From contig OZ024928.1 in assembly GCA_964017235.1 (NCBI GenBank), forward strand, positions 79,293,566 through 79,357,565: a stretch of 64,000 nucleotides of DNA, given 5' to 3'. Below, piece after piece: positions 9,841 through 20,892 of this stretch. The notes beneath the pieces are model-generated. The model was given only the letters and a program-made list of their open reading frames with translations, was not told the origin of the DNA and searched no databases. Source of the stretch: Sabellastarte sp. h YS-2021. Its lineage: Eukaryota > Annelida > Polychaeta > Sabellida > Sabellidae. A program made the translations under genes and the position numbers. The first letter of the stretch is position 1; each line of letters begins with the position of its first letter.

Positions 9841-10482
9841 TGTTCTTCTATGCTATCCTGTTTCTATTCGCATCTACTATCAACAGGGCGTCCTATTTCT
9901 AGTTATTACTATTATTGTTGTTATTATTATTATTATCAGTGTTCTGAATGCAACAGCTTTAAGCTTTTCCTTCAGCAAATAAGTTTTGTATCTGTAACAA
10001 TTGCAGTGATTACAAAAATTTTGTCACATCGAGTTGAAGGGTTTGCTCTCTCAAGGTACATCTTGTTTTATGGGTGTTGCTTAATTTCCAATTTTGTGAA
10101 GTGGATGTTTAAGTTTATTAAATACAGCAGCTATTTTATTTAGCTTTCTCTATTCCATGCAAACTTGTATTTTGTATAGTTAAGCACAACTTGATCTATG
10201 CTGTTTTAACAATAAATTTTCTTAAATGTTAGACAATTTGCTCTTCTGATGTTTTATTATTTTGTTGAAATTGCAGTTTGACCTCTGTATGGTGTAATAA
10301 GCATTACTTTCAGGATTGCTAATTTTCCCAAAGTAGAAAGGGAGGACTTTAAACTGTATTGATCGGTATTGGCCACAAAACCTGCAGCCGCAAATTTTCA
10401 GCCACAGTTAGTCCAAAAGTTAGTTTGTTGTACATGATTTCTGAATGTTTCATCAAATTTTAGTTTACTGTCATCGTTTCAG
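9841..10482 (+). other. Probable intron sequence before the exon at 10483
   Basis: AT-rich, with a (TAT)n-like tract near 9903-9945. I see no convincing further exon. The polypyrimidine tract and AG at 10473-10482 end this stretch. Confidence 0.35.
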
Positions 10483-10584
10483 AATCACGCATTTATTGTG
10501 AAGAGCGAGCAGGAGTATGAGAAGGAGATAGACTTTGGGGAGTGGGTGTGTAAAGTGATGCAGATACCTACACCGGATGAATAG
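10483..10584 (+). CDS. Terminal coding exon of an unrecognised plus-strand gene
   Basis: After a good acceptor (TCATCGTTTCAG) one frame runs 33 codons to TAG at 10582-10584; the other two frames hit stops early. The peptide is acidic and helical in character (it contains VKSEQEYEKEIDFGEW and ends IPTPDE), which looks like real protein and not chance. The rest of the gene would lie to the left, beyond the family D element, outside the window. I do not recognise the protein. No matching upstream exon is visible in the window; a candidate at 9775-9837 turned out to overlap the end of family D. Confidence 0.5.
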   Translation, partial: NHAFIVKSEQEYEKEIDFGEWVCKVMQIPTPDE

Positions 10585-13500
10585 CCACATGTACACATGC
10601 AAAATAACCAGAACTATGTACAGTGTTTTCTCACTAGAATATATTTTGTACCGATTGTTAAAACATTTTGATGATTGCTATGAAAAGTCTCATTTAAAGT
10701 GATTGGTATAATTGTCTTAACTGGATGTATGAAAAAGAAGTAAAAGCTTGTGAAGAAATAATTTTGTAATGACAATATTTTTACTTGATCAAATTTTAAT
10801 GTGAAATTCAGTGTGAAGTAGTTTTAAGCAGGTTTCAAAGATATTTCATCACATGTGATAAAGTGTGGGTTGTGAAATCTATTCTAGTATTGAGCAATGT
10901 GCTTTTCTAGATTACATTTTCATAACAATATTTAAACATTTCAAAATACTTTCCTTAGTGCAATTGGAAGCACAAGCATTACTTTTATTGTATTTGATCA
11001 AAAATTGGTTTGGTGTTTGGAAGGTAGTTCAAATCACCTCCAATTTGTATGGTATATAAACACTTAAAGAAACCTCAATTTTCATTGTGGATTACTCTTC
11101 AAGATTTTTACAGCCTTACCCAAGTTACATTCATTATTGCTGCTTTTGCATAGTTAACTGCTGCTGTTCAATGTCTTAATAATAAGACAAGGTATTAATT
11201 TGAAACAGATGTTATAGTAATGTGTTAAATAGTCAGTGGTGTTTTCTGTAAGTGTTAATTTGAACACAGGCAACAGTTCTTATAACTTTGAGGTGTGTGT
11301 AGGTCAGGGTGAATAAATGAAAAAAAATAGATTGAGTGAAAAAGTACAATATAAAATGTATTCACTATTCATTACACTTTTTTAATTTGTGTCTTGTTAT
11401 TTGTACAATAATTTAGTCTCGGGCATGAAGTAAACATTTTCTTTACACTGTTAATTTATTTAATATTGTTTGCACTGCCCGATGGTAAATCATTTTTTCA
11501 TTGTATACAGAGATAGTACTTGTACATTTATACCCACCTGACAAAAGTAGTCTAAAGTGCTGGACAGTTGGGGTGTATGTATTTCCACCCAATAAAAAAC
11601 AATTGACATTAATTCTGTGAATGTAATGTTATTGCACCATTAAGAGGTTCAGAAACGGTGAGAATCTTAACAAATTGAGTTAATGTTTTAGTGACACCTG
11701 CTGCTTATTATTGCCTATAGAGCACATGGGGTGACTCACTTAACACTTACAAATCACTTCGACCAGAGTGCCAAGAACTCCGTAAAACAAATATGTGTGA
11801 TGGTGTAAATGACTACTGTGAACGTGCAGAGGGAGCTTGTTTTAACTGTGTATACAGTAAAACATTAATTCAGTCAAACCTCAAGGCACACCTGTAAGTT
11901 TACTTAACCAGATTTTTTATATAAATATGGTAAGCTTCAGTAGAAAATGCACCTTGTGGAACTGAAATTTACTTGCATAACAAAGTTCCACCAACAGGGG
12001 GCTCACTGTATATGGTGCCCCTTTTTGTTGAGAATTTGATTTAAACATCATAATGTTCTTCTTTGTAGCTAGTCTCTTTCCCAACTCAAAAAGTCTTGTT
12101 CTGGTTTTATCTTGGCGAGCTCTTTTCACAGAAATATTTGATTTAGAAGCTTGGATGTAAACTGGTCTGTGGAGCAGTGTTTTGATATTTACCTGAATGT
12201 TTGTTTTGACAAAGTGATGTTCATTCTGGCGCAATAATGTCTTGAGGTATCTTTTCTCTTTCTTGATGTTATTTTGTCACTGTACTTAGATCTGATGAAG
12301 AACATTGTACAGTGTATTATTGCACTATTCAGGATATGTTCAATATCTCTTTATCATCATATCTGCAAGCCAGGAAAATTAATGTGGTCGCTATAATATG
12401 TAAAATACAGGTTAGAAGCCATGTACATATTTCATGTCAAACCCACAATAAAACACATTCTGCCTTGCATAGTATAATGTACTTTTTTACAAGCTTCATA
12501 TAATTACTATGAAAGTTGGATCTTGAGAAGATAGCCCTCTCCTCGGGCAAAAATTAACAACAGAATCAAAACTCATCTTCAGTTAATCTCTTTGGTGAAA
12601 TGAGTTTCGATTTCAGCATACTCTGAGGTAGAACAGATTTATTTTGACCATAGTTTTAAATTTTGTTTAGTTATTGTATTAAAAAAGACAAAAAACAAAT
12701 TGTTTAATTTCTTTGGAGATATCTCATAACATGCTGTAGTCATTTACAGAAGTATCTTTTACTTATTAATATTTAAGTGTTTGTAAATTGCGTATTTTCG
12801 GTCTTACTCTTTTTCTGATATTTTGCAATGGCCAATTAAAGATTTTTGAACTTTTGAAATTTGTTATAGTTCAAGAAAACTATATATATGGAGACATTTT
12901 AAAAAGGGTTAAATAATGAGAAGTGTAAGGAACTACATGTACAGAGATCTAAATTTCGTACAGATCATTGCCTTAAGTTGTTCCTTTTTCTGTTTGGTAT
13001 AATTTTTATGATTGCTGATGTTTTGTCTTTTGCACCTGTTTCACACATTTGTGTTCTGCTTGTGATAATAGTATTTTGAACATTGTGTTTTTGGTGATAA
13101 TTAGTTGTATTGGTCAATATTTTGTTATTGTTCAGTAATGTAGGAGAGTTTTGACTTTAACAAATAAACAATAGGATACACACTCAGCAGTTGTGGGCTA
13201 TGATGGAATGGAGTGATTACTTCCTTTTACTGTCAATATTTCATTCAAAAAGAGGCATTGTTAAGTATTGTGCAATATTGCTTCTTATGATTTTGAAAAG
13301 GAAATTTCATCTGGGTGTGTTTAGACCAAAGCATCTTTGATCTAGTCCATAACCTAACTTGAAAATCCTGTCAAACCAATCTTGAAAATAAAAAATGTTT
13401 TCACCCAATAAGCTCTCCTAAATTGTGGCTTTGGCACCTACCCCTCTTGTCTTTGCATAGAAAAATTTTATTTATCAAGTAGAGAAACTCTTAGGGTGTC

Positions 13501-14666
13501 TTTACATTTTCATTCAAAACAGCTGACCTCCAAAACAAATTGTAATCTGTTTTTAGTTGAAATATTGAATGCGGTCTTAAGGACAAGGATATATATATAT
13601 ATATACAATAAAATAGCTAAATATTGCTGTTACTCATATTGTTCTTGTGTAACCTTAATTACCTTTAATAGAATACTTTCATATTGAGGCATATTGTTAA
13701 AAGTATAAAAAAAACAAAAAAAACTTTGTTTACTATAGCAGTGCCAAAGACAAGTAGACACTTTTATGTCCTGTCAGATAGACATGCGTGTAAGCTCCAC
13801 TCGTAGAATCTGGGAAATGTCACTGATCTTGTTTAAAAGTAAAATTGTGTAATGAAGTAATGTATTATTGAAAAGATTTTTACTGTTCTTTGTTATGTGT
13901 AAACTGTGATTTTGTTTTTCAATAACATTATGTTTAATCTTTAAATTTTCAAGAATTGTAAATTTTACTATTCAATTTTATGTTGATTTTGGAAAGCCAC
14001 CAAATCTTCCTTCATATAAATATACTGGTAATAATGCATTAGAATATAGCAATTATGTTTTGTAATCTACGCAGTTATCACACAATTACACTTTTAGCTT
14101 TAAATATTTTAAAAGATGGTAAATGACAAAAGACTAAAAATTAAAGTTGTTAATGTTACCTAACCTGTTTGGAAAATCTTGACCATGGTTTTTTTTCTCT
14201 GTACAATTAGTGAAAAGTATTTGTAATCTATGTGGCATGTAACAAAGTTAAGAAGTAGTTTTGAGAATGTTAACACGATTTATTTATTATGATTATAAAC
14301 AAAAAACTGTCTTTGAAAAAGATTTCAGAGAGATTATATCCCAGTTTCAAGACATACAGCACAAGCTAAATAGTTTGCTCACAATTTGATTTCAGAGTTG
14401 TTGTAAATGTATGGTATTTGTAACACAGGTACAAGAAAAATAAAGTAGCAATCTATATAAATTTTTTTAGATTGTTTCATTTATATCAAGGTTTAGACCT
14501 TTCCTTACATCGGATTTTAAGCCATACTTCCAACTAATTCTAGACAGCTCCAGTTTGAATGAGACAAAATTTGTAAATAATAGAACATATATTATGAAAT
14601 CTTGAGGTTACATTGTATTTAATCATACTTGGCTGCAATTGGATAACAGTTGTAAAGGTACAATAA
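10585..14666 (+). other. Long, mostly unique AT-rich stretch (possible 3' UTR)
   Basis: About 4 kb without tandem repeats or element ends that I can see. It is T-rich on the plus strand. AATAAA-type signals occur near 11313, 11592, 13163 and 14438. A long 3' untranslated region of the gene ending at 10584 is possible, but the extent cannot be fixed from sequence alone. A short (TA)n run lies at 13590-13606. Confidence 0.3.
11721..11893 (+). CDS. Possible internal exon, Cys-containing, unrecognised
   Basis: Bounded by TTATTGCCTATAG and by a perfect donor CCT|GTAAGT. One frame is open for 57 codons plus two bases. The translation has five cysteines, including CXXXXXXXXC and CFNC spacings, followed by a histidine (GACFNCVYSKTLIQ...KAH). 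It could be an alternative exon of the gene ending at 10584, part of another plus-strand gene, or chance. No partner exon was found. Confidence 0.35.
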
Positions 14667-14871
14667 CAGTAGAACCTCAATTTTCCAAACTCAGTTGGGG
14701 GACATACAATCGGGTCGGATAATCAAGGGTTTGGATATATGAAGGAACCCGAAATTCACGGAATTCGAAATTTTTTGCCTTATATCTGCTTTATTCTTGC
14801 TTTTACAGCCTTAGAATGTATTAAGAGGTATTAGGGAAACCTTATGTGAAGAGTTAGCTGGTCAGATTTAC

Positions 14872-14957
14872 CACCCCCCCACCCCCGGTATGAGTCGCAG
14901 CTTTAGAATGTATTAAGAGGTATTGGGAAAGAATCGACCCCCCCCCCCCCCCCCCCC
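14872..14957. repeat. Poly-C tracts
   Basis: A C-rich run at 14872-14886 and an unbroken run of about 20 C at 14938-14957, lying within a short duplication of a segment with TAGAATGTATTAAGAGGTAT. Confidence 0.8.
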
Positions 14958-15462
14958 TTATAGGTCAAACTGAGATCATAAAATAGCCAATTTTCAATTT
15001 TGTGTTTTTCACAATTTATGACCACAGAAAACAAAATAAAGCTTAAATTTTTACCCCACAGCCCTTAAGGGCTGTCGGGGTATTGTTATCACCCGTGGTG
15101 GACGGGTGGGTGGGTGGCGGAAAAAAGTTTGTCGGGGCTGTATCTTAGAAAACGTATAGGAAGTTGATACTTGGTAGGGACATTGGTTAGGGGGTGGAGG
15201 TGTGCAACGTCATGGTCTGACCTTGATTTGACCTTGCTGTAGTGACCTTGACCTATAAAATCTTGTCCGGGCTATATCTCGGAAACTGTAAGGTGTAGGA
15301 AGTTGATACTTGGTAGGTACATTGGTTAGGGGGTGTAGGTGTGCATCATCATGTTCTGACCTTGACCTATAAAATCTTGTCCGGGCTATATCTCAGAAAG
15401 TATAAGATGTAGGAAGTTGATACTTGATAGGGACATTGGTTAGGGGGTGTAGGTTTGCAGCG

Positions 15463-17040
15463 TAATAATAATAATAGTAGGATTTATATAGCGCAAAATT
15501 GATGCAAATCCTCTAATGCGCTTAAGTCCAAGAAGGGAGAGTCCAGGGACAGGCATGGGTCGACATCTAAAAAGCGCCCGCCAGGGTATAACTAAGGTGG
15601 GGGGTATGCCAGCCTAAACAAGCGAGTCTTTAGCTGGCTTCTGAAACAATCTATTGTTTGCTCAGATCTGACAGTTTGTGGCAGCTTGTTCCATTCAGCT
15701 GGTGCAGCTACTGCAAAGCCTCGCCTGCCTATGTGCTTCTTAGGGCAGGTTGAGGAGACAGATAGCCTGTTGCGCGAGTGAGACTGCTCGATCTTATTAA
15801 AGCTGAGAGATATGGGGGCTGTGAAAGATTGATAGCCTTGAATACCAGGAGATTATACTTAAAAAGGATACGATGTTGAATTGGAAGCCAGTGGAGATTT
15901 TTTAAAAAGGGTGTAACATGACTCATTTTGTCAAGTCTGAAGATTATGCGGCAAAGAGCATTCTGGACTCTCTGTAGTTTAGCTATGTTGGACTTGCTTA
16001 TCCCATACAGTAAAGAGTTACAGTAGTCCAGACGACTACTGACCATAGCCTTTGCCAAAAGTATTACAGTTTCGTCACAAAGGAATTTGCGAATTCGTTG
16101 CAAATCACGAAGATGATAGTAACATGCTCGGCAAACCTTGGCAACATGATTGTCAAAGGATTTGTCTGAGTCAAAGGTAACACCCAGATTCTTTACTTCC
16201 ACCGACGGAGAGATATTGTTTTGGAGGAGTGGGCCAGGGAAATTTGGTGCAAGCGACTCTCTGGTGGCTTTTTGACCTATGATGATAAATTCGTTTTTTT
16301 CTGGGTTTAGTTTTAGCTTAACACCAACCATCCACTCCTGTACTGACTTGAGACACTCGGTCAGCTCTTCCATGCTAGAATCAAAGTTCCTGGAGTCAAC
16401 TGCTAAGTAGATCTGGGTGTCATCAGCATATAGGTGATGAGTAACGTTGAATTTAGAAATAACTTGACTGAGGGGACTAGTGTAAAGGGTAAAAAGGAGA
16501 GGACCCAATATGGCACCTTGGGGGACTCCGAAAGGGAGAATTACTGACTCAGAGAAACTATCACCTATTTTAATTTTTTGTTTTCGGTTTGAAAGGTACA
16601 ATTTGATCCACAAGACAGTACCATCTAGACCAAACCAGTCATGCAAGCAGTCCTATAAAAGGGAATGATCTATCGTGTCAAACGCCGCCGACAGGTCTAA
16701 TAATGTCAGGGCCACTGCCTTTCCTGAGTCCACTGAGAAAGCTATATCCTTTTGAATTTTCAACAGCGCGGTTTCAGTGGAGTGGGAACTCTTATAAGCT
16801 GACTGGTTGACATTTAAGAGACCCTCGTGTGAAATGAATTCATTTAGCTGCTTTGCCACAACTTTCTCGATAAGCTTCGATATAAAACTAAGGTTTGACA
16901 CTGGCCTATAGTTTTTGAGACTATTTCTATCAAGGCTGGGCTTCTTATGGAGGGGGGTGACATGTGCCATCTTAAAACAGTTGGGAAAACTACCTTCTTT
17001 GATTGAATAATTTACAATTTTAGTGATGGGAGTAATAAGA
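15463..17040 (-). mobile_element. 5'-truncated LINE, L2/CR1-like (jockey superfamily)
   Basis: Minus orientation, inserted inside the A1 array. The 3' end carries GCGCTATATAAATCC followed by (ATT)n. The reverse-transcriptase frame starts already open at the truncated 5' end (17040). It contains NYRPVSNLSF, then SAAFDTIDHS, then FGVPQGAILGP, then HLYADDTQIYL (the YADD active site), and the L2/CR1-like segment with LDYCNSLLYG. One in-frame TAG at 16653-16655 and a frame change near 15735 make this copy dead. The endonuclease is missing through truncation. No clear target duplication. Confidence 0.85.
15729..17040 (-). pseudogene. LINE reverse transcriptase, broken
   Basis: The reading frame runs from the 5' truncation at 17040 to the TAG at 16653, then in the same frame on to a stop at 15729. 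The conserved C-terminal part continues in another frame through about 15600, so there is one premature stop and one frameshift. There is no true start codon: the apparent second start is a TTG just after the stop. The product would have copied the element's RNA at a nicked target. Confidence 0.85.
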
Positions 17041-17640
17041 ATATCAGACCTTGACCTTAAAAATCTTGTCCAGGCTATTTCTTGGAAACCATAAGGTGTA
17101 GGAAGTTGATACTTGGTAGGGACATTGGTTAGGGGGTGTAGGTGTGCAACGTCCTGGTCTGTCCTTGATTTGACCTTTGACCTTGCTGTAGTGACCTTGA
17201 CCTATAAAATCTTGTCCGGGCTATATCTCGGAAACCATAAGGTGTAGGAAGTTGATACTTGGTAGGGACATTGGTTAGGGGGTGTAGGTGTGCAATGTCC
17301 TGGTCTGACCTTGATTTGACCTTGCTGTAGTGACCTTGACCTATAAAATCTTGTCCGGGCTATATCTCGGAAACCATAAGGTGTAGGAAGTTCATACTTG
17401 GTAGGGACATTGGTTAGGGGGTGTAGGTGTGCAATGTCCTGGTCTGACCTTGATTTGACCTTGCTGTAGTGACCTTGACCTGTAAAATCTTGTGCGGGCT
17501 ATATCTTGGAAACCATAAGGTGTAGGAAGTTGATGCTTGGTAGGGACATTGGTTAGGGGTTGTAGGTGTGCAACATCATGGTGTGACCTTGATTTGACCT
17601 TTGACCTTGTCATAGTCACTTTGACTTTAAAAATCTTGTT
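17041..17640 (-). repeat. Family A tandem array of copy A1, distal part
   Basis: Four to five monomers of about 140 bases on the minus strand, continuing the array cut by the LINE. Each includes AAGGTCAAATCAAGGTCA-type sequence and CTTATGGTTTCCGAGATAT variants. Confidence 0.8.
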
Positions 17641-18113
17641 GGGTCCGTCTTTGATGCAGGTTAAGCACTGTTAAAGTCATATTAGAATTCATTAAGAATT
17701 TTACTTTTACAACTTCCATTTTAACAGATGGAATTTGATCAAGTGAGCCACAGACTGCTCCAACACCACACATAAGCATTCATTTAATGTATTGCCACTT
17801 CTGTATGCATGGTAATATTCAAAACATTGAAACCATAATTCAGCCATGCCGGAAATAGATAAAGTGTCGTAATATTAAGTTTACTGATTAATGCTGTCAT
17901 CTTGTTATTGAATTGTCTTGTTTTAATACTTCATCTTTACATACATTATCTTTCTCTTAGACATTATTTTTCTCTATTTAAACATTGTTTGGGTCTTTAT
18001 ATAACTGACAGTTCTCTGAAAGTATCCTGAACTTTGTACTGATACAGTACTTCTATATCTCATGGTGTTAAAAATATTTCCCTAGGCTGTGGGGTACGGG
18101 CATCTCTGATGCT

Positions 18114-18640
18114 ATTTTTCTTTCATGTTAATGCATAAACCTTCACACTGTTAACTTTCACTTCTTCTCTTAGTGCTTTATGTTTTTCTTTTCAAAAACC
18201 TTTTCCTACTTTCTACTATATTGCATCTAACGTTTTTCTAGTTGACATTTAATTTTAAATAAATGTTGTTGTCAGTTGAAAAGTCCGGGAGATTATTAAT
18301 TGTGAAACCCCAAGTAAACACGCCTTCAATGATTGGGTATGTTTAGTTTGTAATGCATTGTTGATGTTATTCTTCACTAAAAGTTGTCAGTCTGTGAATT
18401 GATCTACTCTGGGAGATTATTAATGCAAAAACCCAATCAAACACGCTTTCAGTGATTGGCGCATTATCAAAGAAGTTGTGTAGCGTGGTTGTTCACTGAA
18501 TTGATCCCTCTCCTATTGTAACAATGGTCACAAAGATCTAACAAGTTAGGCTTTTTAGCGGACGGTATGTTTTATAAAATCCTGTATCATCGCTTGTGTT
18601 AGACTGTGGATACATATTTATGTACGGAGACAAGGTTTCA
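18114..18640. repeat. Right arm of the pogo-like element with a short duplication
   Basis: Unique sequence containing two diverged copies of a segment of roughly 115 bases that includes GGGAGATTATTAAT and CAAACACGCTTTCA-like pieces (18271-18345 and 18384-18460). No coding signal. Confidence 0.4.
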
Positions 18641-18696
18641 GATCGATTAATCCGGAGATTTGGAAACTAGAGGGCCAGATAATCAAGGTATAACTG

Positions 18697-19881
18697 TATA
18701 TTGTCTTTCTGGTAAATGAAATATTTACAAATAGAGGACAAGGTCAAATTATTAATTTGCTTAAAGATTTTGCAGTGTAATGTTTTACTTGCACAATTAA
18801 AATGCCATGACTTTCCATGTACAGAGAATTAGATCTGTTAAAGTTAAGGAGTTCTGTCTGGTCAGCAATAACTGACTTAAATTATGAAAGTATTAAAGAC
18901 CAAAAGGTTACTATTCACAAGCAACTTAAAATATAATCCTAATTGTAAAGAATAATTACAACTTGTCAAGAGTTAATTATTGGGAGGAGAGCTCCTCAAA
19001 AGCACTGTACCTTGATTTTTATTAGAGATCAAGAATATCGGACTTTGAAAACTATCATGTGAAACAGCATCCTTTATACAACAGAACTGTTCATCTTGAA
19101 CTCTTAACATATTAACCACAAGTTTTGTCACAATTTTTTGTGATACATTCAGGTCTTCAATTTTGTATAATTTTAGAATAATTTTGGGTTTCAAACAACA
19201 CTTTAACACTAATATCTTTATGTTATTTAATCATTTATTAAGCACCAATAAACATACAAAGTAGAGAAAACCAATACGAGAAATGAATTAAATTCCTGGA
19301 ATATAAAGCTGTGTTGTGCTGCAACCTATACTGTTTAAATGTTACATTTACCAATTAAGTGTTTTTTACATTATTTTTGACTGATATGTGTTCACATGTT
19401 CTGCACATGTTAATAGTGCATGAAAAGATAAGTAAATGGACTGATAAAAGCTCAAAAGATGAACGTCATGACTAATATATTTCAACTGTAAAATTTAATA
19501 AAATATTACTACAAATAATGTTGGCAAGAGCCAATAAATGTCAATTAAGAATGTAGGGAGACATTATTAATCAACAAACGCCAGAACACTGTATCACTAA
19601 CACCTCCAAAGCCTGCACATTTCACAGATTATAACAGACCAAATATCAAGGGATTTGGCTTAAGTTAAGCTTACACTTGTATCAGACAACACACATCATT
19701 TTCTACAAGTAGGGCTTTTACTGGTGATAGTTACAGAGTCTTTTGTACTCTAAAACATCATTCACAGAATAATTTCAGTTAACTTGTTTATACTTTTAAC
19801 AATCATACCAAACATAAACCTACATTATGAAAGACAAATGACTATTAAAACATTTCCACTGAACTCCCAATTATGCACATT
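18697..19881 (-). other. 3' flank and probable 3' UTR of the coiled-coil gene
   Basis: AT-rich and non-repetitive. Minus-strand AATAAA signals lie at 19239-19234 and near 19018. The first would give a 3' untranslated region of about 650 bases after the stop codon at 19882. Confidence 0.45.
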
Positions 19882-20892
19882 CTATTTCCATGGACTAGAT
19901 GAAGTGCTATGTTTAATAATTTTCCCTGAGTTTCTAGGTACACTACCAGACCTGATTTCTCCACTTTTATATGGAAATACGGCATCTTTTGTATTCTCCC
20001 TATGTGCATCCCTGCTTTGTCGTTCATCTGACTTTGACTTGTGTTCAGATTTGGTCTTACTCGTCCATACATCTGATTCACTATCTGATGCTGGTCCTGA
20101 TGAATCTTTTTTCATCCTTGGTTTGAGCACAAGCTTTGTTTTTGGTACTCCTCTGGTGGGTTTATTATTTGTGCTACCACTAGATATATTGCTCTTATGC
20201 AGCGGAGAATCTCTACGACCTGAAGGAGGTTTCTCCCTCTGAACAAGCACAGAGTCCTTCTTTACTGGAGAATTCCCTTGAGTTTCCTCTGCAGACTGCT
20301 CAGCACCACACGTACAATTACTGCTGTCTTCTTTGTTCGAATCCATTGAAAAATCAAAGTCCTTTCTTCCATCATAATCTGCCCTTAAAGATGCCTTGAA
20401 GATTTCTTCTGATTCAGTCTGAGTGCCTTTAAGAGTCTCTTCTGAGTCCCATTTCTTCTCAGCCCTACCATTTTGGTTAGCTGATGAGGATCTTGGACGC
20501 CGACTTAATGGGGAGGATCTTGATTTTGTCTGCACCTGTTGCTCTATCAATGGGAGAACTACATTAGACTTATAAGTATCAGTCTCATGAGACATTTGTT
20601 CTGATTTTTCACTTCTTGAACTGAAATGACCAGATACTGGTACAGATTTTTCTGTTTTTGAAGAAAGATTCCTTGACATTTGTTCTGGTTTCCCATTTCT
20701 TGAAGAGAGATCAGAAAAGTTACTTATGTCACCTTGATCTGACTGCTGCACCTTTGAGTTTTCCATCGGACTACTTCTTGCTGTATGGCTATCATTTTGG
20801 GGTTCGTGTTGATTGTCTTCAGGGTTTTGTGTATCAATGTGGAACATTTTCTTTATTTCCACCCAATAATCTTCTTGCTGATCTTTCACTTC
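19882..20892 (-). CDS. Coiled-coil gene, exon 14 (terminal, Ser-rich tail)
   Basis: Begins after the acceptor ATGGTTACAG in phase 0 and encodes the last 336 residues to the stop at 19882-19884. Starts EVKDQQEDYWVEIKKMF, which ends the helical part; then low-complexity, Ser/Lys/Asp/Glu-rich sequence with several RSSP/RRDSP-like sites that could be phosphorylated. One short CTC cysteine pair. The frame stays open nine codons into the intron, so the upstream ATG there is not the start. Confidence 0.8.
   Translation of the reverse strand, partial: EVKDQQEDYWVEIKKMFHIDTQNPEDNQHEPQNDSHTARSSPMENSKVQQSDQGDISNFSDLSSRNGKPEQMSRNLSSKTEKSVPVSGHFSSRSEKSEQMSHETDTYKSNVVLPLIEQQVQTKSRSSPLSRRPRSSSANQNGRAEKKWDSEETLKGTQTESEEIFKASLRADYDGRKDFDFSMDSNKEDSSNCTCGAEQSAEETQGNSPVKKDSVLVQREKPPSGRRDSPLHKSNISSGSTNNKPTRGVPKTKLVLKPRMKKDSSGPASDSESDVWTSKTKSEHKSKSDERQSRDAHRENTKDAVFPYKSGEIRSGSVPRNSGKIIKHSTSSSPWK

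Larger units (their letters stand above)
15052..18113 (-). mobile_element. Family A hairpin-ended tandem-repeat element, copy A1
   Basis: Minus orientation. The left end is at 18113 with hairpin GCATC-AGA-GATGC, then the subterminal motif TACCCCACAGCC. Next come about 400 unique bases and an array of roughly 140-base monomers. The right end is a 31-base near-palindrome at 15052-15082 (arms TACCCCACAGCCCTT and its complement with one added base). AAAAAT flanks both ends, a possible target duplication. A LINE is inserted in its array. No coding capacity. Confidence 0.8.
14667..18696. mobile_element. Pogo-like (Tc1/mariner) DNA element with nested insertions
   Basis: The left end reads CAGTAGAACCTCAATTTTCC. 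The right end, read inward, is CAGTTATACCTTGATTATC, a diverged inverted copy. CAGTAGAACCTC-type ends are typical of pogo/Tigger-like elements. The right end is followed by TA; the left flank is AA, so the TA duplication is not intact. Only about 390 bases on the left and 580 on the right belong to this element; the middle is the family A element at 15052-18113. No transposase frame is visible, so it is a non-autonomous or decayed copy. Confidence 0.5.

Noticed and set aside
11917-12234. 105-codon minus-strand frame
   Set aside because: No convincing splice sites or start context, no recognisable protein, lies in AT-rich unique DNA; length alone is not enough.
15729-16646. Start codon for a 305-residue reverse transcriptase
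   Set aside because: The first codon is TTG two codons after an in-frame TAG; the true frame begins far upstream and is broken.
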